This document shows, in pieces, positions 51,554-64,000 of a stretch of 64,000 bases of DNA. The stretch is taken from assembly GCF_034427455.1 (NCBI RefSeq), contig NZ_JAXQNN010000008.1:1-64000 (forward strand), given 5' to 3'. A program made the position numbers and the translations under genes. Position 1 is the stretch's first letter. Every line of letters begins with the position of its first letter. The DNA comes from Jeotgalibacillus haloalkalitolerans (GTDB taxonomy: Bacteria > Bacillota > Bacilli > Bacillales > Jeotgalibacillaceae). The notes beneath the pieces were generated by a model, which made no database searches, was not told the DNA's origin, and worked only from the letters and a program-made list of their open reading frames with translations.

Positions 51554-51914
51554 CAAAGTTTGTAAATAATTACGGTGTCTTTATAAAGATTAATGAGGAT
51601 CGGCTGGTTTCCGGTAATCAATGTTGATTTGAGTAATCAGGACGACAGTTTGTTTTCTATCAGATCCGGCAACTTTTGCTTCAGAATAGAAATGAATTCA
51701 TTTAGTTTGCAATTGATTGCTTCAATCTTGTATAGGATTCCTTCATTCTCTATTGAACACCTGTTAATTCCTTCATACGGAGTTGGAATTCCTTCAACAA
51801 TGAAGAGCATTACATCATTTTAACATTTATCCCTTCAAGCAAGCTGATCATCCTGCAGATAACTTCCTATCTGCCTGGGCAAACTGCTCTTTTCCCGATT
51901 GAATTCATAATAGA
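51554..51914. other. intergenic stretch between rpoC and the str operon
   Basis: About 360 bases without a supported gene. ATTCCTTCA occurs three times (near 51737, 51767, 51788). The plus-strand frame over this stretch has no ribosome binding site. The rpoC terminator closes it. Confidence 0.4.
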
Positions 51915-51950
51915 TAAAAAAGGTGACGCCACCAGGGCGCCACCTTTTTT
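51915..51950 (-). terminator. terminator of rpoBC
   Basis: AAAAAAGGTGGCGCC / GGCGTCACCTTTTTT on the minus strand form a long stem with a small loop and a T run. Confidence 0.92.
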
Positions 51951-51968
51951 GCTTTCACAGGCTGTGAA

Positions 51969-55568
<3,600 letters not shown>

Positions 55569-55628
55569 GGAGCCTACCTCCCTTTTCGTTTAAAGGTTTC
55601 ACCCTATTGTTGATTCCCAGTGTCACAA

Positions 55629-58600
55629 CTATTCTTTCGTACCGACAGTTTCAGAAGCTGGAGCCTCTGTTTCCGGCGCAATGTTTAATGCATCAGCCTG
55701 ATGGATGTCGTCATCGTCATCAAGGTCGCGCATTTCGATTTCTTCGTCGTTGGCAGATAGCATCTTCACATCCATACCAAGACTCTGAAGTTCTTTAATT
55801 AATACTTTAAATGATTCAGGAACGCCCGGTTCCGGAACGCTGTCACCTTTAACGATCGCTTCGTACGTTTTCACACGTCCGACAACGTCATCTGATTTGA
55901 CAGTCAGAATTTCCTGAAGTGTATATGCAGCACCGTATGCTTCAAGTGCCCAAACCTCCATCTCACCAAAACGCTGTCCGCCAAACTGTGCTTTACCGCC
56001 CAGTGGCTGCTGTGTAACAAGTGAGTATGGTCCAGTTGAACGTGCGTGAAGCTTGTCATCAACCATGTGCGCAAGCTTGATCATGTACATGACGCCTACT
56101 GATACACGGTTGTCGAATGGATCACCAGTTCTTCCATCATAAAGAACTGTCTTACCATCACGTGACATACCTGCTTCTTCGATTGTTTCCCATACGTCTT
56201 CCTCATTGGCACCGTCAAATACTGGTGTTGCGATATGGATACCCATTGCACGGGCAGCCATTCCCATGTGCATCTCAAGAACCTGACCGATGTTCATACG
56301 GGATGGTACACCAAGTGGATTTAACATGATGTCGATCGGCGTGCCGTCTGGAAGGTATGGCATATCTTCTTCCGGAAGAATACGCGAGATAACACCTTTG
56401 TTACCGTGACGTCCGGCCATCTTATCCCCTACAGAGATCTTTCTCTTCTGTACGATATAAACGCGTACCAGCTGATTCACACCAGGAGGCAGCTCATCGC
56501 CGTCTTCACGGTTAAAGATTTTCACATCAAGAATGATACCGCCTGCTCCGTGTGGTACACGAAGTGACGTATCACGCACTTCACGTGCTTTTTCACCGAA
56601 GATTGCGTGAAGCAGACGTTCTTCAGCAGTCAGCTCAGTTACACCCTTAGGCGTTACTTTACCAACAAGAATGTCTCCGTCTTTTACTTCAGCACCAACA
56701 CGGATGATTCCACGGTCGTCAAGGTTGCGGAGTGCATCTTCACCGACGTTTGGAATATCACGTGTGATTTCTTCAGGTCCAAGCTTTGTATCACGTGATT
56801 CTGATTCATATTCTTCAATATGAATAGAAGTGTATACATCGTCTTTTACAAGGCGCTCACTCATGATGACAGCATCCTCGTAGTTAAAGCCGTCCCATGT
56901 CATGAAGCCAACAAGTACGTTACGTCCAAGCGCAAGCTCTCCTGCTTCCATCGATGGTCCGTCAGCAAGAATTTCACCTTTCTCAACACGGTCACCTACA
57001 GCAACGATTGGACGCTGGTTGTAGCATGTACCCTGGTTTGAACGGATGAATTTCTGCAGTTTGTATTTATCAAGGTCGCCTTCTGTTTCCTTACCGTCAA
57101 CATCTGTTAAGCGGCGTACCCAAACCTGGTTGGCCTGTACGCGCTCGACGATCCCTTCATGCTTGTTAATGACAGCAGCTCCTGAGTCCTTCGCAGAAAC
57201 GTGTTCCATTCCTGTACCTACAAAAGGTGCTTCCGGATTCATAAGCGGAACTGCCTGACGCTGCATGTTCGCTCCCATTAAAGCACGGTTCGAGTCATCG
57301 TTTTCAAGGAACGGGATACATGCTGTCGCAGCAGATACTACCTGCTTAGGCGATACGTCCATATAGTCAATGCGGTCACGCTTGAAGACTGTGTTCTCAC
57401 CGCGGAAACGGGAAACAACTTCTTCATCAAGGAATGAACCGTCATCACCAAGGCGTGCATTTGCCTGTGCTACAACATAGTTATCCTCTTCATCAGCAGT
57501 CAGATAATCAATGCGCTCTGTTACTCTGCCTGTCTCAGGGTCAACGCGGCGGTATGGCGTCTCGATAAATCCGAAACGGTTTACCTTCGCAAAGCTTGAC
57601 AGTGAGTTGATCAGCCCGATGTTCGGACCCTCAGGTGTTTCGATCGGACACATACGGCCATAGTGAGAGTAGTGAACGTCACGTACTTCAAAGCCTGCAC
57701 GTTCACGTGTTAAACCACCAGGTCCAAGTGCAGACAGACGACGTTTGTGCGTCAATTCTGCAAGCGGATTTGTCTGATCCATGAACTGTGAAAGCTGAGA
57801 GCTTCCAAAGAACTCTTTGATAGAAGCAATAACAGGACGGATGTTAATCAGCTGCTGAGGCGTGATTGTATTTGTATCCTGGATTGACATTCTTTCACGG
57901 ACCACACGCTCCATACGTGACAGACCAATACGGAATTGGTTCTGCAGAAGCTCCCCTACTGAACGCAGACGACGGTTACCAAGGTGATCAATATCATCTG
58001 TTAAGCCAACGCCGTGCAGCAGGTTGAAGAAGTAACTGATTGAAGAAACGATATCAGCAATCGTAATGTTCTTCACGCTGTCATCAACATAAGCATTACT
58101 GATTACGTTGATTTCCTGGCCTTCTTCTGAATTAGGCACTTGAATTTTGATCGTCTGTAGTGTTAAATCTTCTTCAACGACTCCGCCTACCTGGTTGTAA
58201 GTAATGAAACCTACTCCGCTTTCAAGGTTAGGAATCAGCTTGTCAAGATTACGACGGTCAAGTGTTGTTCCTTTTTCAGCTAGGATTTCGCCTGTTTCAG
58301 GATCAGCAAGCGTTTCAGCAAGGACCTGTCCGAAAAGACGATTCTTAATATGAAGCTTTTTATTCATTTTATAACGGCCTACATTAGCCAGATCATAACG
58401 CTTAGGGTCAAAGAAACGTGATTCCAGAAGACTCTTGGCATTTTCTACAGTCGGTGGTTCACCAGGACGCAGACGCTCATAGATTTCCAGAAGCGCTTTT
58501 TCAACACTTTCGGTATTGTCTTTTTCTAGCGTATTGCGGATATACTCGTTGTCTCCGATCAGGTCGATAATCTCCTGGTCAGATCCAAAGCCAAGTGCAC

Positions 58601-59189
58601 GCAGCAATACAGTAACAGGAAGTTTACGTGTACGGTCGATACGGACGTGAACAACGTCTTTTGCATCTGTTTCGTACTCAAGCCACGCACCACGGTTTGG
58701 AATTACCGTTGCACCGAAGCCACGCTTCCCGTTTTTATCCATTTTATCGTGGAAATATACACTTGGAGAACGAACAAGCTGAGATACGATAACACGCTCT
58801 GCTCCATTAATAATGAAGGTACCTGTTTCAGTCATCAGCGGGAAGTCTCCCATAAATACATCCTGGTCTTTTACTTCGCCAGTTTCTTTATTCAATAGAC
58901 GTACCTTTACACGAAGCGGCGCAGAGTAAGTCACGTCACGCTCCTTTGATTCGTCAACAGAATACTTAGGCTCACCAAGGCTGTAATCAATAAACTCAAG
59001 CGACAAGTTTCCTGTGAAATCTTCGATCGGCGAAATATCGCGGAACATTTCACGTAATCCTTCTTCTAAAAACCAATCGTAAGAAGCTGTCTGAATCTCT
59101 ATCAGATTCGGTAAATCCAGCACCTCACTAATACGCGCATAGCTTCTGCGCTGGCGGTGTCGTCCATACTGAACTAGTTGACCTGTCAA
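55629..59189 (-). CDS. rpoB: RNA polymerase beta subunit
   Basis: The protein has 1186 residues. TTG 59189 is preferred because GAGGGG lies 8 bases upstream and it gives the Bacillus start [15 protein letters not shown]; the GTG at 59198 touches that site. The rifampicin pocket ([30 protein letters not shown]) is wild type. The C-terminal tail is acidic ([10 protein letters not shown]). Own promoter at 59387. Confidence 0.99.
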   Translation of the reverse strand: MTGQLVQYGRHRQRRSYARISEVLDLPNLIEIQTASYDWFLEEGLREMFRDISPIEDFTGNLSLEFIDYSLGEPKYSVDESKERDVTYSAPLRVKVRLLNKETGEVKDQDVFMGDFPLMTETGTFIINGAERVIVSQLVRSPSVYFHDKMDKNGKRGFGATVIPNRGAWLEYETDAKDVVHVRIDRTRKLPVTVLLRALGFGSDQEIIDLIGDNEYIRNTLEKDNTESVEKALLEIYERLRPGEPPTVENAKSLLESRFFDPKRYDLANVGRYKMNKKLHIKNRLFGQVLAETLADPETGEILAEKGTTLDRRNLDKLIPNLESGVGFITYNQVGGVVEEDLTLQTIKIQVPNSEEGQEINVISNAYVDDSVKNITIADIVSSISYFFNLLHGVGLTDDIDHLGNRRLRSVGELLQNQFRIGLSRMERVVRERMSIQDTNTITPQQLINIRPVIASIKEFFGSSQLSQFMDQTNPLAELTHKRRLSALGPGGLTRERAGFEVRDVHYSHYGRMCPIETPEGPNIGLINSLSSFAKVNRFGFIETPYRRVDPETGRVTERIDYLTADEEDNYVVAQANARLGDDGSFLDEEVVSRFRGENTVFKRDRIDYMDVSPKQVVSAATACIPFLENDDSNRALMGANMQRQAVPLMNPEAPFVGTGMEHVSAKDSGAAVINKHEGIVERVQANQVWVRRLTDVDGKETEGDLDKYKLQKFIRSNQGTCYNQRPIVAVGDRVEKGEILADGPSMEAGELALGRNVLVGFMTWDGFNYEDAVIMSERLVKDDVYTSIHIEEYESESRDTKLGPEEITRDIPNVGEDALRNLDDRGIIRVGAEVKDGDILVGKVTPKGVTELTAEERLLHAIFGEKAREVRDTSLRVPHGAGGIILDVKIFNREDGDELPPGVNQLVRVYIVQKRKISVGDKMAGRHGNKGVISRILPEEDMPYLPDGTPIDIMLNPLGVPSRMNIGQVLEMHMGMAARAMGIHIATPVFDGANEEDVWETIEEAGMSRDGKTVLYDGRTGDPFDNRVSVGVMYMIKLAHMVDDKLHARSTGPYSLVTQQPLGGKAQFGGQRFGEMEVWALEAYGAAYTLQEILTVKSDDVVGRVKTYEAIVKGDSVPEPGVPESFKVLIKELQSLGMDVKMLSANDEEIEMRDLDDDDDIHQADALNIAPETEAPASETVGTKE

Positions 59190-59386
59190 CTGATTCACCC
59201 CTCAAATCAAGCATTTTAGCGTCCGTTAGTCCCATAAATAGAAAAAACGAACATAACACAAATAGAAAACGGGAAATCTCCACATTTTCTATTCTTTAAA
59301 ACTTTATTTAAACCATTTTACCCAAAAGGCAGCCCATTTATACAAAATGGACATACTTACTGATATTAATATTTTTACATCTTATA

Positions 59387-59415
59387 ATAGTAACACAACC
59401 ACTATAGGCGGTCAA
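59387..59415 (-). promoter_or_regulatory. promoter of rpoBC
   Basis: TTGACC (59410-59415) and TACTAT (59387-59392) on the minus strand with a 17-base spacer. The -35 overlaps the end of the rsmC-like gene. The AT-rich leader of about 190 bases shows no recognised structure. Confidence 0.7.
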
Positions 59416-60014
59416 TCTTTTTTTGCTTTGAAGATAAAGTAGCCTTTTTGCTTGTCTGCAACCTCTACACTTGAAAACAGCTCTTCAAGCTTCGCCCTGG
59501 CAGATGGTGCACCCTGCTTCTTCTGGATAACCACCCAAAGCGTCCCGCCGGATACAACTTTCGCTGCACTCTGCTCCAAAATACGGTGAACGGTTTGCTT
59601 TCCTGCGCGGATCGGCGGGTTTGTCAGAATTGCCGCAAAGGACTGCTCTTCAACCTGATCAAGGCAATCACTTTCATAAATTGAGATATTGCGAACCTGA
59701 TTCTGCTCCGCATTTTCTTTTGCTAATTCAAGCGCCCGTTCATTAACATCCACCATATGAATCTTTCTCTCAGGCATCTCCTTAGCAAGCGTCAAACCGA
59801 TCGGGCCGTAGCCACAGCCGACGTCAAGCACAGGACCGCTGACCGCGGGCTCTTCGAACGCTTCAATTAGCACCCTCGAACCGAAATCTACTTCATTTTT
59901 TGAGAATACACCCTGATCAGTTTTGAATTTTATTTTGTGTCCACGAAGTGTAAAGTCCCACCAGCTTGGCTTACTTTCAACCCCGGGCTTTTTTGAGTAA
60001 TAATGATCCGGCAT
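59412..60014 (-). CDS. RsmC-like class I SAM-dependent methyltransferase (YbxB)
   Basis: It has 200 residues from ATG 60014 (MPDHYYSKKPGVESKPSWW). The SAM-binding motif I is DVGCGYGPIG; the catalytic motif is NPPIRAG, a variant of NPP[FY] typical of guanine-N2 rRNA methyltransferases of the RsmC group. The likely substrate is 16S rRNA, but this is family inference. The gene stands between rplL and rpoB as ybxB does in B. subtilis. Confidence 0.88.
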   Translation of the reverse strand: MPDHYYSKKPGVESKPSWWDFTLRGHKIKFKTDQGVFSKNEVDFGSRVLIEAFEEPAVSGPVLDVGCGYGPIGLTLAKEMPERKIHMVDVNERALELAKENAEQNQVRNISIYESDCLDQVEEQSFAAILTNPPIRAGKQTVHRILEQSAAKVVSGGTLWVVIQKKQGAPSARAKLEELFSSVEVADKQKGYFIFKAKKD

Positions 60015-60042
60015 CGCGACCACCCCACCCTTCTTCTTTTCG

Positions 60043-60076
60043 ATAAAAAAAGCCCGCTCTATTTCAAGCGGACTTT
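60043..60076 (-). terminator. terminator of rplJ-rplL
   Basis: AGTCCGCT / AGCGGGCT pair around a short loop and are followed by seven T residues on the minus strand. Readthrough is needed for expression of the methyltransferase from the same transcript. Confidence 0.85.
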
Positions 60077-60090
60077 CTCTTAGGACAAAA

Positions 60091-60453
60091 TTACTTAACT
60101 TCTACGCCAGCGCCAACTTCTTCAAGCTTAGCTTTAAGCTCTTCAGCTTCTTCCTTAGAAGCGCCTTCTTTAACAGCTTTAGGCGTGTTGTCTACCATTT
60201 CTTTAGCTTCTTTCAGGCCAAGACCAGTGATTTCACGAACCACTTTGATAACCTTGATCTTCTGAGAACCAGCTTCAGTAAGAACAACATCGAATTCAGT
60301 TTGCTCAGCAGCAGCTTCTCCAGCTCCGCCACCAGCTACAGCTACAGGAGCAGCAGCAGATACGCCGAATTCTTCTTCGATTGCTTTTACTAGGTCGTTC
60401 AGTTCAAGAACTGTCATTTCTTTGATTGCTTCGATCATTTGTTCTTTAGTCAT
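60091..60453 (-). CDS. rplL: 50S ribosomal protein L7/L12
   Basis: It has 120 residues. The N-terminal dimerisation helices, Ala/Gly hinge ([15 protein letters not shown]) and C-terminal factor-binding domain ([20 protein letters not shown]) are intact. It forms the multi-copy ribosomal stalk on L10. Between rplJ and a terminator. Confidence 0.98.
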   Translation of the reverse strand: MTKEQMIEAIKEMTVLELNDLVKAIEEEFGVSAAAPVAVAGGGAGEAAAEQTEFDVVLTEAGSQKIKVIKVVREITGLGLKEAKEMVDNTPKAVKEGASKEEAEELKAKLEEVGAGVEVK

Positions 60454-60519
60454 GATATAGTTCCTCCTTGTGGAATGTTTTTAGTTTGGTTTGGATATTG
60501 CTATCCGGCTAACAGGGAA

Positions 60520-61020
60520 TTATGCGCCCTGTTCTTCTTTTTGATCTGCAACTGCTTGAGTTGCAACTGCGAATCCGCGCATTGGCGCAGTAAGAACGCT
60601 AAGAAGCATAGAAAGTAGGCCTTCGCGTGATGGAAGTTCTGCAAGAGCTTTCACTTGTTCAAGTGAAGCAACAGTTCCTTCGATCACACCTGCTTTAAGT
60701 TCAAGTGCTTCATGGTCTTTCGCAAAGTTGTTAAGAATCTTCGCTGGTGCAACAACATCTTCAGCAGAAAATGCGATTGCATTAGGACCTGTAAGGCTTT
60801 CATCAAGACCTTCAAGACCAGCAGCTTCTGCCGCACGGCGAGTCATTGAGTTTTTGTATACCTTGAACTCAACGCCTGCTTCACGAAGCTGTTTACGAAG
60901 CTCAGTTACTTCTGCAACAGATAGTCCGCGGTAATCAACAATCACTGATGCTGCGCTTGATTGAAGCTTTTCCTGGATTTCTGTTACAAGCTGTTTCTTT
61001 TGCTCGATAATACTGCTCAT
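60520..61020 (-). CDS. rplJ: 50S ribosomal protein L10
   Basis: It has 166 residues from ATG 61020 ([14 protein letters not shown]), 7 bases after AGGAGG; the longer frame to 61056 runs into the leader. It is the base of the ribosomal stalk and binds its own mRNA leader (61075-61200) to limit L10-L12 synthesis. Confidence 0.97.
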   Translation of the reverse strand: MSSIIEQKKQLVTEIQEKLQSSAASVIVDYRGLSVAEVTELRKQLREAGVEFKVYKNSMTRRAAEAAGLEGLDESLTGPNAIAFSAEDVVAPAKILNNFAKDHEALELKAGVIEGTVASLEQVKALAELPSREGLLSMLLSVLTAPMRGFAVATQAVADQKEEQGA

Positions 61021-61074
61021 CCTAACACCTCCTGTAATATTTGCTGTAGGCGTCATCTATACCGTTCCGATCAT

Positions 61075-61200
61075 AAAAAAGCCTCTATGCCGGAAAGTAG
61101 ACATAGAGGCGTATCATTTCAAATAAAAGAAAGTTCTTTTAATCGTCATGACCTCGGCAGGAAATTAAGTCACTCAGGACACCTGCTGTCTACGGTACAA
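61075..61200 (-). ncRNA. L10 ribosomal leader
   Basis: The minus-strand transcript has GTACCGTAGACAGCAGGTG, then TAATTTCCTGCCGAGG (complementary to the CAGCAGG-type segment), then a hairpin with arms GCCTCTATG / CATAGAGGC and T6. This matches the L10 leader of Firmicutes: bound L10 promotes termination. Confidence 0.85.
61076..61112 (-). terminator. attenuator hairpin of the L10 leader
   Basis: GCCTCTATG / CATAGAGGC with a loop of about 13 bases, followed by six T residues, lying 55 bases before rplJ. Confidence 0.85.
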
Positions 61201-61222
61201 ATGAATATATAATTTCACAACA

Positions 61223-61246
61223 GAGAACATCATAGCAGATGTTCTC
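61223..61246. promoter_or_regulatory. palindrome overlapping the rplJ -10
   Basis: A perfect 9-base inverted repeat GAGAACATC / GATGTTCTC with a 6-base spacer is centred on the -10 region of the rplJ promoter. It looks like a dimeric-protein operator; no regulator is known to me. Confidence 0.5.
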
Positions 61247-61258
61247 ATATTGTGTCAA
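61229..61258 (-). promoter_or_regulatory. promoter of rplJ-rplL
   Basis: TTGACA (61253-61258) and TATGAT (61229-61234) on the minus strand with an 18-base spacer. Confidence 0.75.
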
Positions 61259-61271
61259 TAATTTTTGTTAA

Positions 61272-61970
61272 TTATTTTACTGTTACAGAAGATGGGTCAA
61301 CTTTGATTCCAGGGCCCATTGTAGTTGTTACAGCTACTGACTTCATATAAGTTCCCTTAGATGAAGCTGGCTTTGCCTTCTGGACAACATCAAAGATTGC
61401 GTTGAAGTTTTCAACAAGCTTTTCCTGATCAAATGAAACTTTACCGATTGGCACGTGGATGATACCAGACTTTTCAGCGCGGTATTCAACTTTACCAGCC
61501 TTGATTTCATTTACAGCTTTTTCAACGTCAAATGTAACTGTACCTGTTTTAGGGTTTGGCATAAGGCCTTTTGGTCCAAGAACGCGTCCCAGTTTACCAA
61601 CTTCACCCATCATGTCAGGTGTTGCAACGATTACGTCAAAATCAAACCAGCCGCCCTGAATCTTTTGAACAAGGTCGCTGTCTCCAACGTAGTCTGCGCC
61701 AGCCGCTTCAGCTTCTTTTGCTTTTTCGCCTTTAGCGAAAACAAGAACGCTTTGCGTTTTACCAGTTCCGTTTGGAAGCACTACTGCGCCACGGATCTGC
61801 TGGTCGTTTTTACGAGTGTCGATACCAAGGCGGAATGCTGCTTCCACAGTTGCATCGAATTTTACAGTGCTTGTCTTTTGCGCAAGCTCAATTGCTTCAG
61901 TTACTGAATAGTTTACTGAACGGTCAACAAGCTTTGCAGCTTCTTGATACTTTTTACCTTTTTTAGCCAT
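61272..61970 (-). CDS. rplA: 50S ribosomal protein L1
   Basis: It has 232 residues, with AGGAGG upstream. [18 protein letters not shown] and the conserved [12 protein letters not shown] and [14 protein letters not shown] segments are intact. It forms the mobile L1 stalk that moves E-site tRNA. It lies 104 bases after rplK and probably represses the rplKA mRNA through sites in both leaders. Confidence 0.98.
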   Translation of the reverse strand: MAKKGKKYQEAAKLVDRSVNYSVTEAIELAQKTSTVKFDATVEAAFRLGIDTRKNDQQIRGAVVLPNGTGKTQSVLVFAKGEKAKEAEAAGADYVGDSDLVQKIQGGWFDFDVIVATPDMMGEVGKLGRVLGPKGLMPNPKTGTVTFDVEKAVNEIKAGKVEYRAEKSGIIHVPIGKVSFDQEKLVENFNAIFDVVQKAKPASSKGTYMKSVAVTTTMGPGIKVDPSSVTVK

Positions 61971-61974
61971 TATA

Positions 61975-62030
61975 AGTTCCTCCTAATGTGGTTTTAGCGG
62001 AATAACCTCCCACGAATAAAGGTTGCGAGT
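61975..62030 (-). promoter_or_regulatory. putative L1-binding site before rplA
   Basis: GTGGGAGGTTATTCCGCT and AAACCACATTAGGAGG lie just before the start codon on the minus strand. The GTGGGAGG and ACCACA arms can pair, mimicking the L1 site on 23S rRNA and masking the ribosome binding site. Confidence 0.55.
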
Positions 62031-62074
62031 GAAAGATCTTCAGCTTCGCAACCCTGTCCAAGACAAAACATCAA

Positions 62075-62500
62075 TTAGTCTTCAATCGTAATCCCCATGC
62101 TTCGAGCCGTACCTTCAACCATACGCATTGCTGCTTCAACATCAGCTGCGTTAAGGTCAGGCATTTTTGTTTCCGCGATTTCACGTACCTTGTCACGCTT
62201 GACAGCCGCTACTTTGTTGCGGTTTGGTTCACCAGAACCTGACTCGATTCCTGCTGCTTTCTTAAGAAGAACTGCAGCTGGCGGAGTTTTAGTAACGAAT
62301 GTAAATGAACGGTCTTCAAAAACCGTGATTTCAACAGGGATGATAAGACCAGCCTGATCAGCTGTACGAGCGTTAAACTCTTTACAGAATCCCATGATAT
62401 TCACACCAGCCTGACCTAGCGCAGGACCTACCGGCGGAGCTGGATTAGCTTTCCCAGCAGGGATTTGAAGCTTTACCATTTTAATAACTTTTTTAGCCAC
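62075..62500 (-). CDS. rplK: 50S ribosomal protein L11
   Basis: It has 141 residues from GTG 62500, after GGAGGTGTGTCTC; the open frame further upstream covers the leader. The sequence [19 protein letters not shown] is nearly identical to B. subtilis L11. It is the base of the factor-binding stalk, required for stringent response by RelA and the site of thiostrepton binding. Confidence 0.97.
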   Translation of the reverse strand: MAKKVIKMVKLQIPAGKANPAPPVGPALGQAGVNIMGFCKEFNARTADQAGLIIPVEITVFEDRSFTFVTKTPPAAVLLKKAAGIESGSGEPNRNKVAAVKRDKVREIAETKMPDLNAADVEAAMRMVEGTARSMGITIED

Positions 62501-62509
62501 GAGACACAC

Positions 62510-62570
62510 CTCCTTAAGTCCGTGATGTGGTAATAGGGCTTTTGTTTTTGCCCTCCCACTCAAAACTGAT
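62510..62570 (-). promoter_or_regulatory. putative L1-binding leader of rplK
   Basis: AGTGGGAGGGC and GCCCTATTACCACAT flank a short A-rich loop immediately before AAGGAGG on the minus strand. The GTGGGAGG/ACCACA pattern repeats that before rplA, consistent with autogenous control by L1. Confidence 0.6.
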
Positions 62571-62634
62571 TCTTTTATATAAAGAATATAAAATGTTAGT
62601 TCAGTCTCTCTATTGAGACATACTGACTTAAAAA

Positions 62635-62663
62635 ATGTTACCATCTTTCAAATCATAATTCAA
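62635..62663 (-). promoter_or_regulatory. promoter of rplK-rplA
   Basis: TTGAAT (62658-62663) and TAACAT (62635-62640) on the minus strand with a 17-base spacer. Confidence 0.65.
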
Positions 62664-62725
62664 GACGTTCTTTTTATATTTTAAGGAAATTGGTGAAATA
62701 AGCGGTTTAATTTAAAAAGCAGTCC

Positions 62726-62850
62726 GGTTGATTTCCGTTTCAGGCGGAGGCTTTCCGGGCGGCGGTCACTGAGCCTCCTCGGCTCCGCCTGCGGGGTCTC
62801 AGCGTCCCGCTTTATCGCCCCGGAGTCCCCGCCTTCCACTCCAATCAACC
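62726..62850 (+). repeat. palindromic intergenic repeat, copy 4 (variant)
   Basis: Ends are the perfect inverted pair GGTTGATT / AATCAACC. CCGTTTCAGGCGGAGGCTTTCC and CCGCCTTCCACTCCAATC match the other copies; the centre (GAGCCTCCTCGGCTCC, CTGCGGGGTCTCAGCG) differs. It lies between nusG and rplK. Confidence 0.8.
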
Positions 62851-62932
62851 TATTCTTTATTAAATAAATTGCGTTTCATCAATTGTTTGAAGTGAGAGTA
62901 CACTCACTTATTCTTAACGAAATTCCATAAAA

Positions 62933-63469
62933 TTAATCCAGCTTTGTAATCTGTGTAAACTCAAGTTCAACTGGTGTTTCGCGCCCGAACATGTTGACGA
63001 GTACTTTGACTTTGCCTTTGTCAGCGTCGATGTCTTCGATGACACCCGCGAAGTTAGCAAATGGCCCTTCGTTTACTGTTACGTTTTCACCAAGTTCAAA
63101 GTCTACGTCTACTGAGCGTTCCTGCATACCCATTTGCTTAAGCAGTTGTGTGACTTCTTCCGGCAGAAGCGGTGTTGGCTTCGCGCCGCCGCCTGATGAG
63201 CCGACGAATCCTGTTACGCCCGGCGTATTACGCACGACATACCATGAGTCATCTGTCATCACGATCTCTACAAGCACATAACCAGGGAATGTTTTACGCT
63301 TGACTGTTTTTGCTTTACCGTCTTTGATTTCAGTTTCTTCCTCTTCAGGTACGACAACGCGGAAGATTTTATCCTGCATTCCCATTGTCTCTACTCGTTT
63401 TTCAAGGTTCATTTTCACTTTGTTCTCATAACCTGAGTAAGTGTGAACCACATACCAATTCTTTTCCAC
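62933..63469 (-). CDS. nusG: transcription termination/antitermination protein NusG
   Basis: It has 178 residues from the GTG near 63469, about 9 bases after AGGAGG (MEKNWYVVHTYSGYENKVK); the longer frame to 63559 lacks a site. An NGN domain is followed by a KOW domain (EGPFANFAGVIEDIDADKGKV). It binds RNA polymerase and couples it to termination, pausing or ribosomes. Located between secE and rplK. Confidence 0.97.
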   Translation of the reverse strand: MEKNWYVVHTYSGYENKVKMNLEKRVETMGMQDKIFRVVVPEEEETEIKDGKAKTVKRKTFPGYVLVEIVMTDDSWYVVRNTPGVTGFVGSSGGGAKPTPLLPEEVTQLLKQMGMQERSVDVDFELGENVTVNEGPFANFAGVIEDIDADKGKVKVLVNMFGRETPVELEFTQITKLD

Positions 63470-63560
63470 GAAGAGATTCCTCCTTTTTAAGGCGCTGGCC
63501 TTTTTCATATAACACTTATCTATCTGACTGTCATAATGTCCAAAATTCATTTTAAACAAT

Positions 63561-63583
63561 GAAAAAACCCGTTAAACGGGCTT
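63561..63583 (-). terminator. terminator between secE and nusG
   Basis: AGCCCGTT-TAACGGGTT followed by a T run on the minus strand. The stem is short, so it may only partly reduce readthrough into nusG. Confidence 0.7.
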
Positions 63584-63640
63584 TGACATGTCTCCTGCTA
63601 TTGTACACGAAATGTTGATCAGGTGCGAAAAGAAAGCGGA

Positions 63641-63820
63641 TTATAGAATCCAGTTAATGATCGCATCAATACCCATGTCGATCACGAAAAAGAATACTGC
63701 AACAAAGATGACTGTTGATAAAACTGTAACAGTGTACTTTGTGAGTTCTTTACGTCTCGGCCAGCTGACCTTACGCATTTCGGAAGCAACGTTTCGAAAG
63801 AAGTTGCTGATTTTACTCAT
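63641..63820 (-). CDS. secE: preprotein translocase subunit SecE
   Basis: It has 59 residues from ATG 63820 (MSKISNFFRNVASEMRKVSWP), with GGAGGG upstream; the longer frame covers the rpmG-secE gap. An amphipathic helix and one membrane helix (VTVLSTVIFVAVFFFVIDMG) are present. It clamps SecY in the translocon. Follows rpmG as usual. Confidence 0.96.
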   Translation of the reverse strand: MSKISNFFRNVASEMRKVSWPRRKELTKYTVTVLSTVIFVAVFFFVIDMGIDAIINWIL

Positions 63821-63854
63821 GATGACGTACCCTCCAACCAGTGTTATTTCAAAC

Positions 63855-63873
63855 AGCCTGCCAGGGGGCAGGC
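63855..63873 (-). promoter_or_regulatory. hairpin between rpmG and secE
   Basis: GCCTGCC-CCCT-GGCAGGC on the minus strand, followed by TGTTT and no proper T run. Possibly a weak attenuator or RNA processing stem. Confidence 0.45.
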
Positions 63874-63875
63874 CA

Positions 63876-64000
63876 TCATACTGTCTGCTTATGGACAGTA
63901 TGAGCATTACAGTAGCGGCAAAATTTCTTTACTTCTAATCTATCGGTCTGCCTGTTTTCGTTTGAAGGTACCGAGTAGTTACGGGACCCGCATTCTGTAC
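63876..64000 (-). CDS. rpmG: 50S ribosomal protein L33, partial (cut by window edge)
   Basis: The last 41 codons are visible: [17 protein letters not shown], then [19 protein letters not shown] and a stop at 63876-63878. The second Cys pair (CRYC) and part of the first (ECG) show a zinc-binding L33. The start lies beyond the right edge. Order rpmG-secE-nusG is the usual one. Confidence 0.9.
   Translation of the reverse strand, partial: TECGSRNYSVPSNENRQTDRLEVKKFCRYCNAHTVHKQTV

Noticed and set aside
51593-51823. Plus-strand frame in the rpoC-str gap
   Set aside because: No ribosome binding site, no promoter, and no recognisable protein pattern.

Overview
The window comes from a Gram-positive, endospore-forming member of the Bacillales. 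The evidence is an RpoB/RpoC pair and a complete str-S10-spc-alpha ribosomal cluster of Bacillus type, plus spore genes (gerD, cwlD, a pdaB-like gene, kbaA) and AGGAGG-type ribosome binding sites. The gene order recalls Bacillus subtilis around rrnI-ybaN-kbaA-gerD-salA-cwlD-rpsI. A Planococcaceae/Jeotgalibacillus-like host is my guess, not something the sequence proves. No tRNA or rRNA gene lies inside the window, but a strong rRNA-type promoter points out of its left edge.

Layout. (1) 1-8.9 kb: a pdaB-like gene; an accessory module of ECF sigma factor, RskA-type anti-sigma factor, two near-identical His-rich surface proteins with MPxTG sorting signals and a class F sortase; a 21-bp repeat array; then kbaA and gerD. 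(2) 8.9-22.4 kb, minus strand: a Gram-positive Tad/Flp pilus operon (cpaB, cpaE, cpaF, tadB, tadC, flp, VWA lipoprotein, tadE, tadG). It continues without an obvious break into two small membrane proteins, a secreted protein with WDGN pentapeptide repeats and an unknown protein, followed by a frameshifted relic. A second VWA lipoprotein lies upstream. (3) 22.9-25.3 kb: salA/mrp, cwlD, and a divergent potassium channel. (4) 25.5-30 kb: rpsI, rplM, truA and the ECF-transporter energising module ecfT-ecfA2-ecfA1. (5) 30.6-51.5 kb: rplQ, rpoA, rpsK, rpsM, rpmJ, infA, a KOW protein, map, adk, secY and the spc and S10 operons down to rpsJ, one unknown gene, then tuf, fusA, rpsG, rpsL and rplGB. (6) 52-64 kb: rpoC, rpoB, rsmC-like, rplL, rplJ, rplA, rplK, nusG, secE and a partial rpmG cut by the right edge.

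How it fits together. The minus-strand core makes ribosomes, RNA polymerase, translation factors and the Sec channel, with autogenous leaders visible before rplJ, rplM, rplK and rplA. The two accessory blocks are inserted into the sporulation neighbourhood. One predicts a sigma-factor-controlled, sortase-anchored surface layer. The other predicts a surface pilus with VWA lipoproteins and a co-transcribed repeat-rich secreted protein.

Two families of intergenic repeats run through the window: four copies of a roughly 130-bp palindromic element, and three arrays with a 21-bp period. A compact multi-helix RNA candidate lies between rplQ and ecfA1. Coordinates of short sites were counted by eye and may be off by one or two bases.
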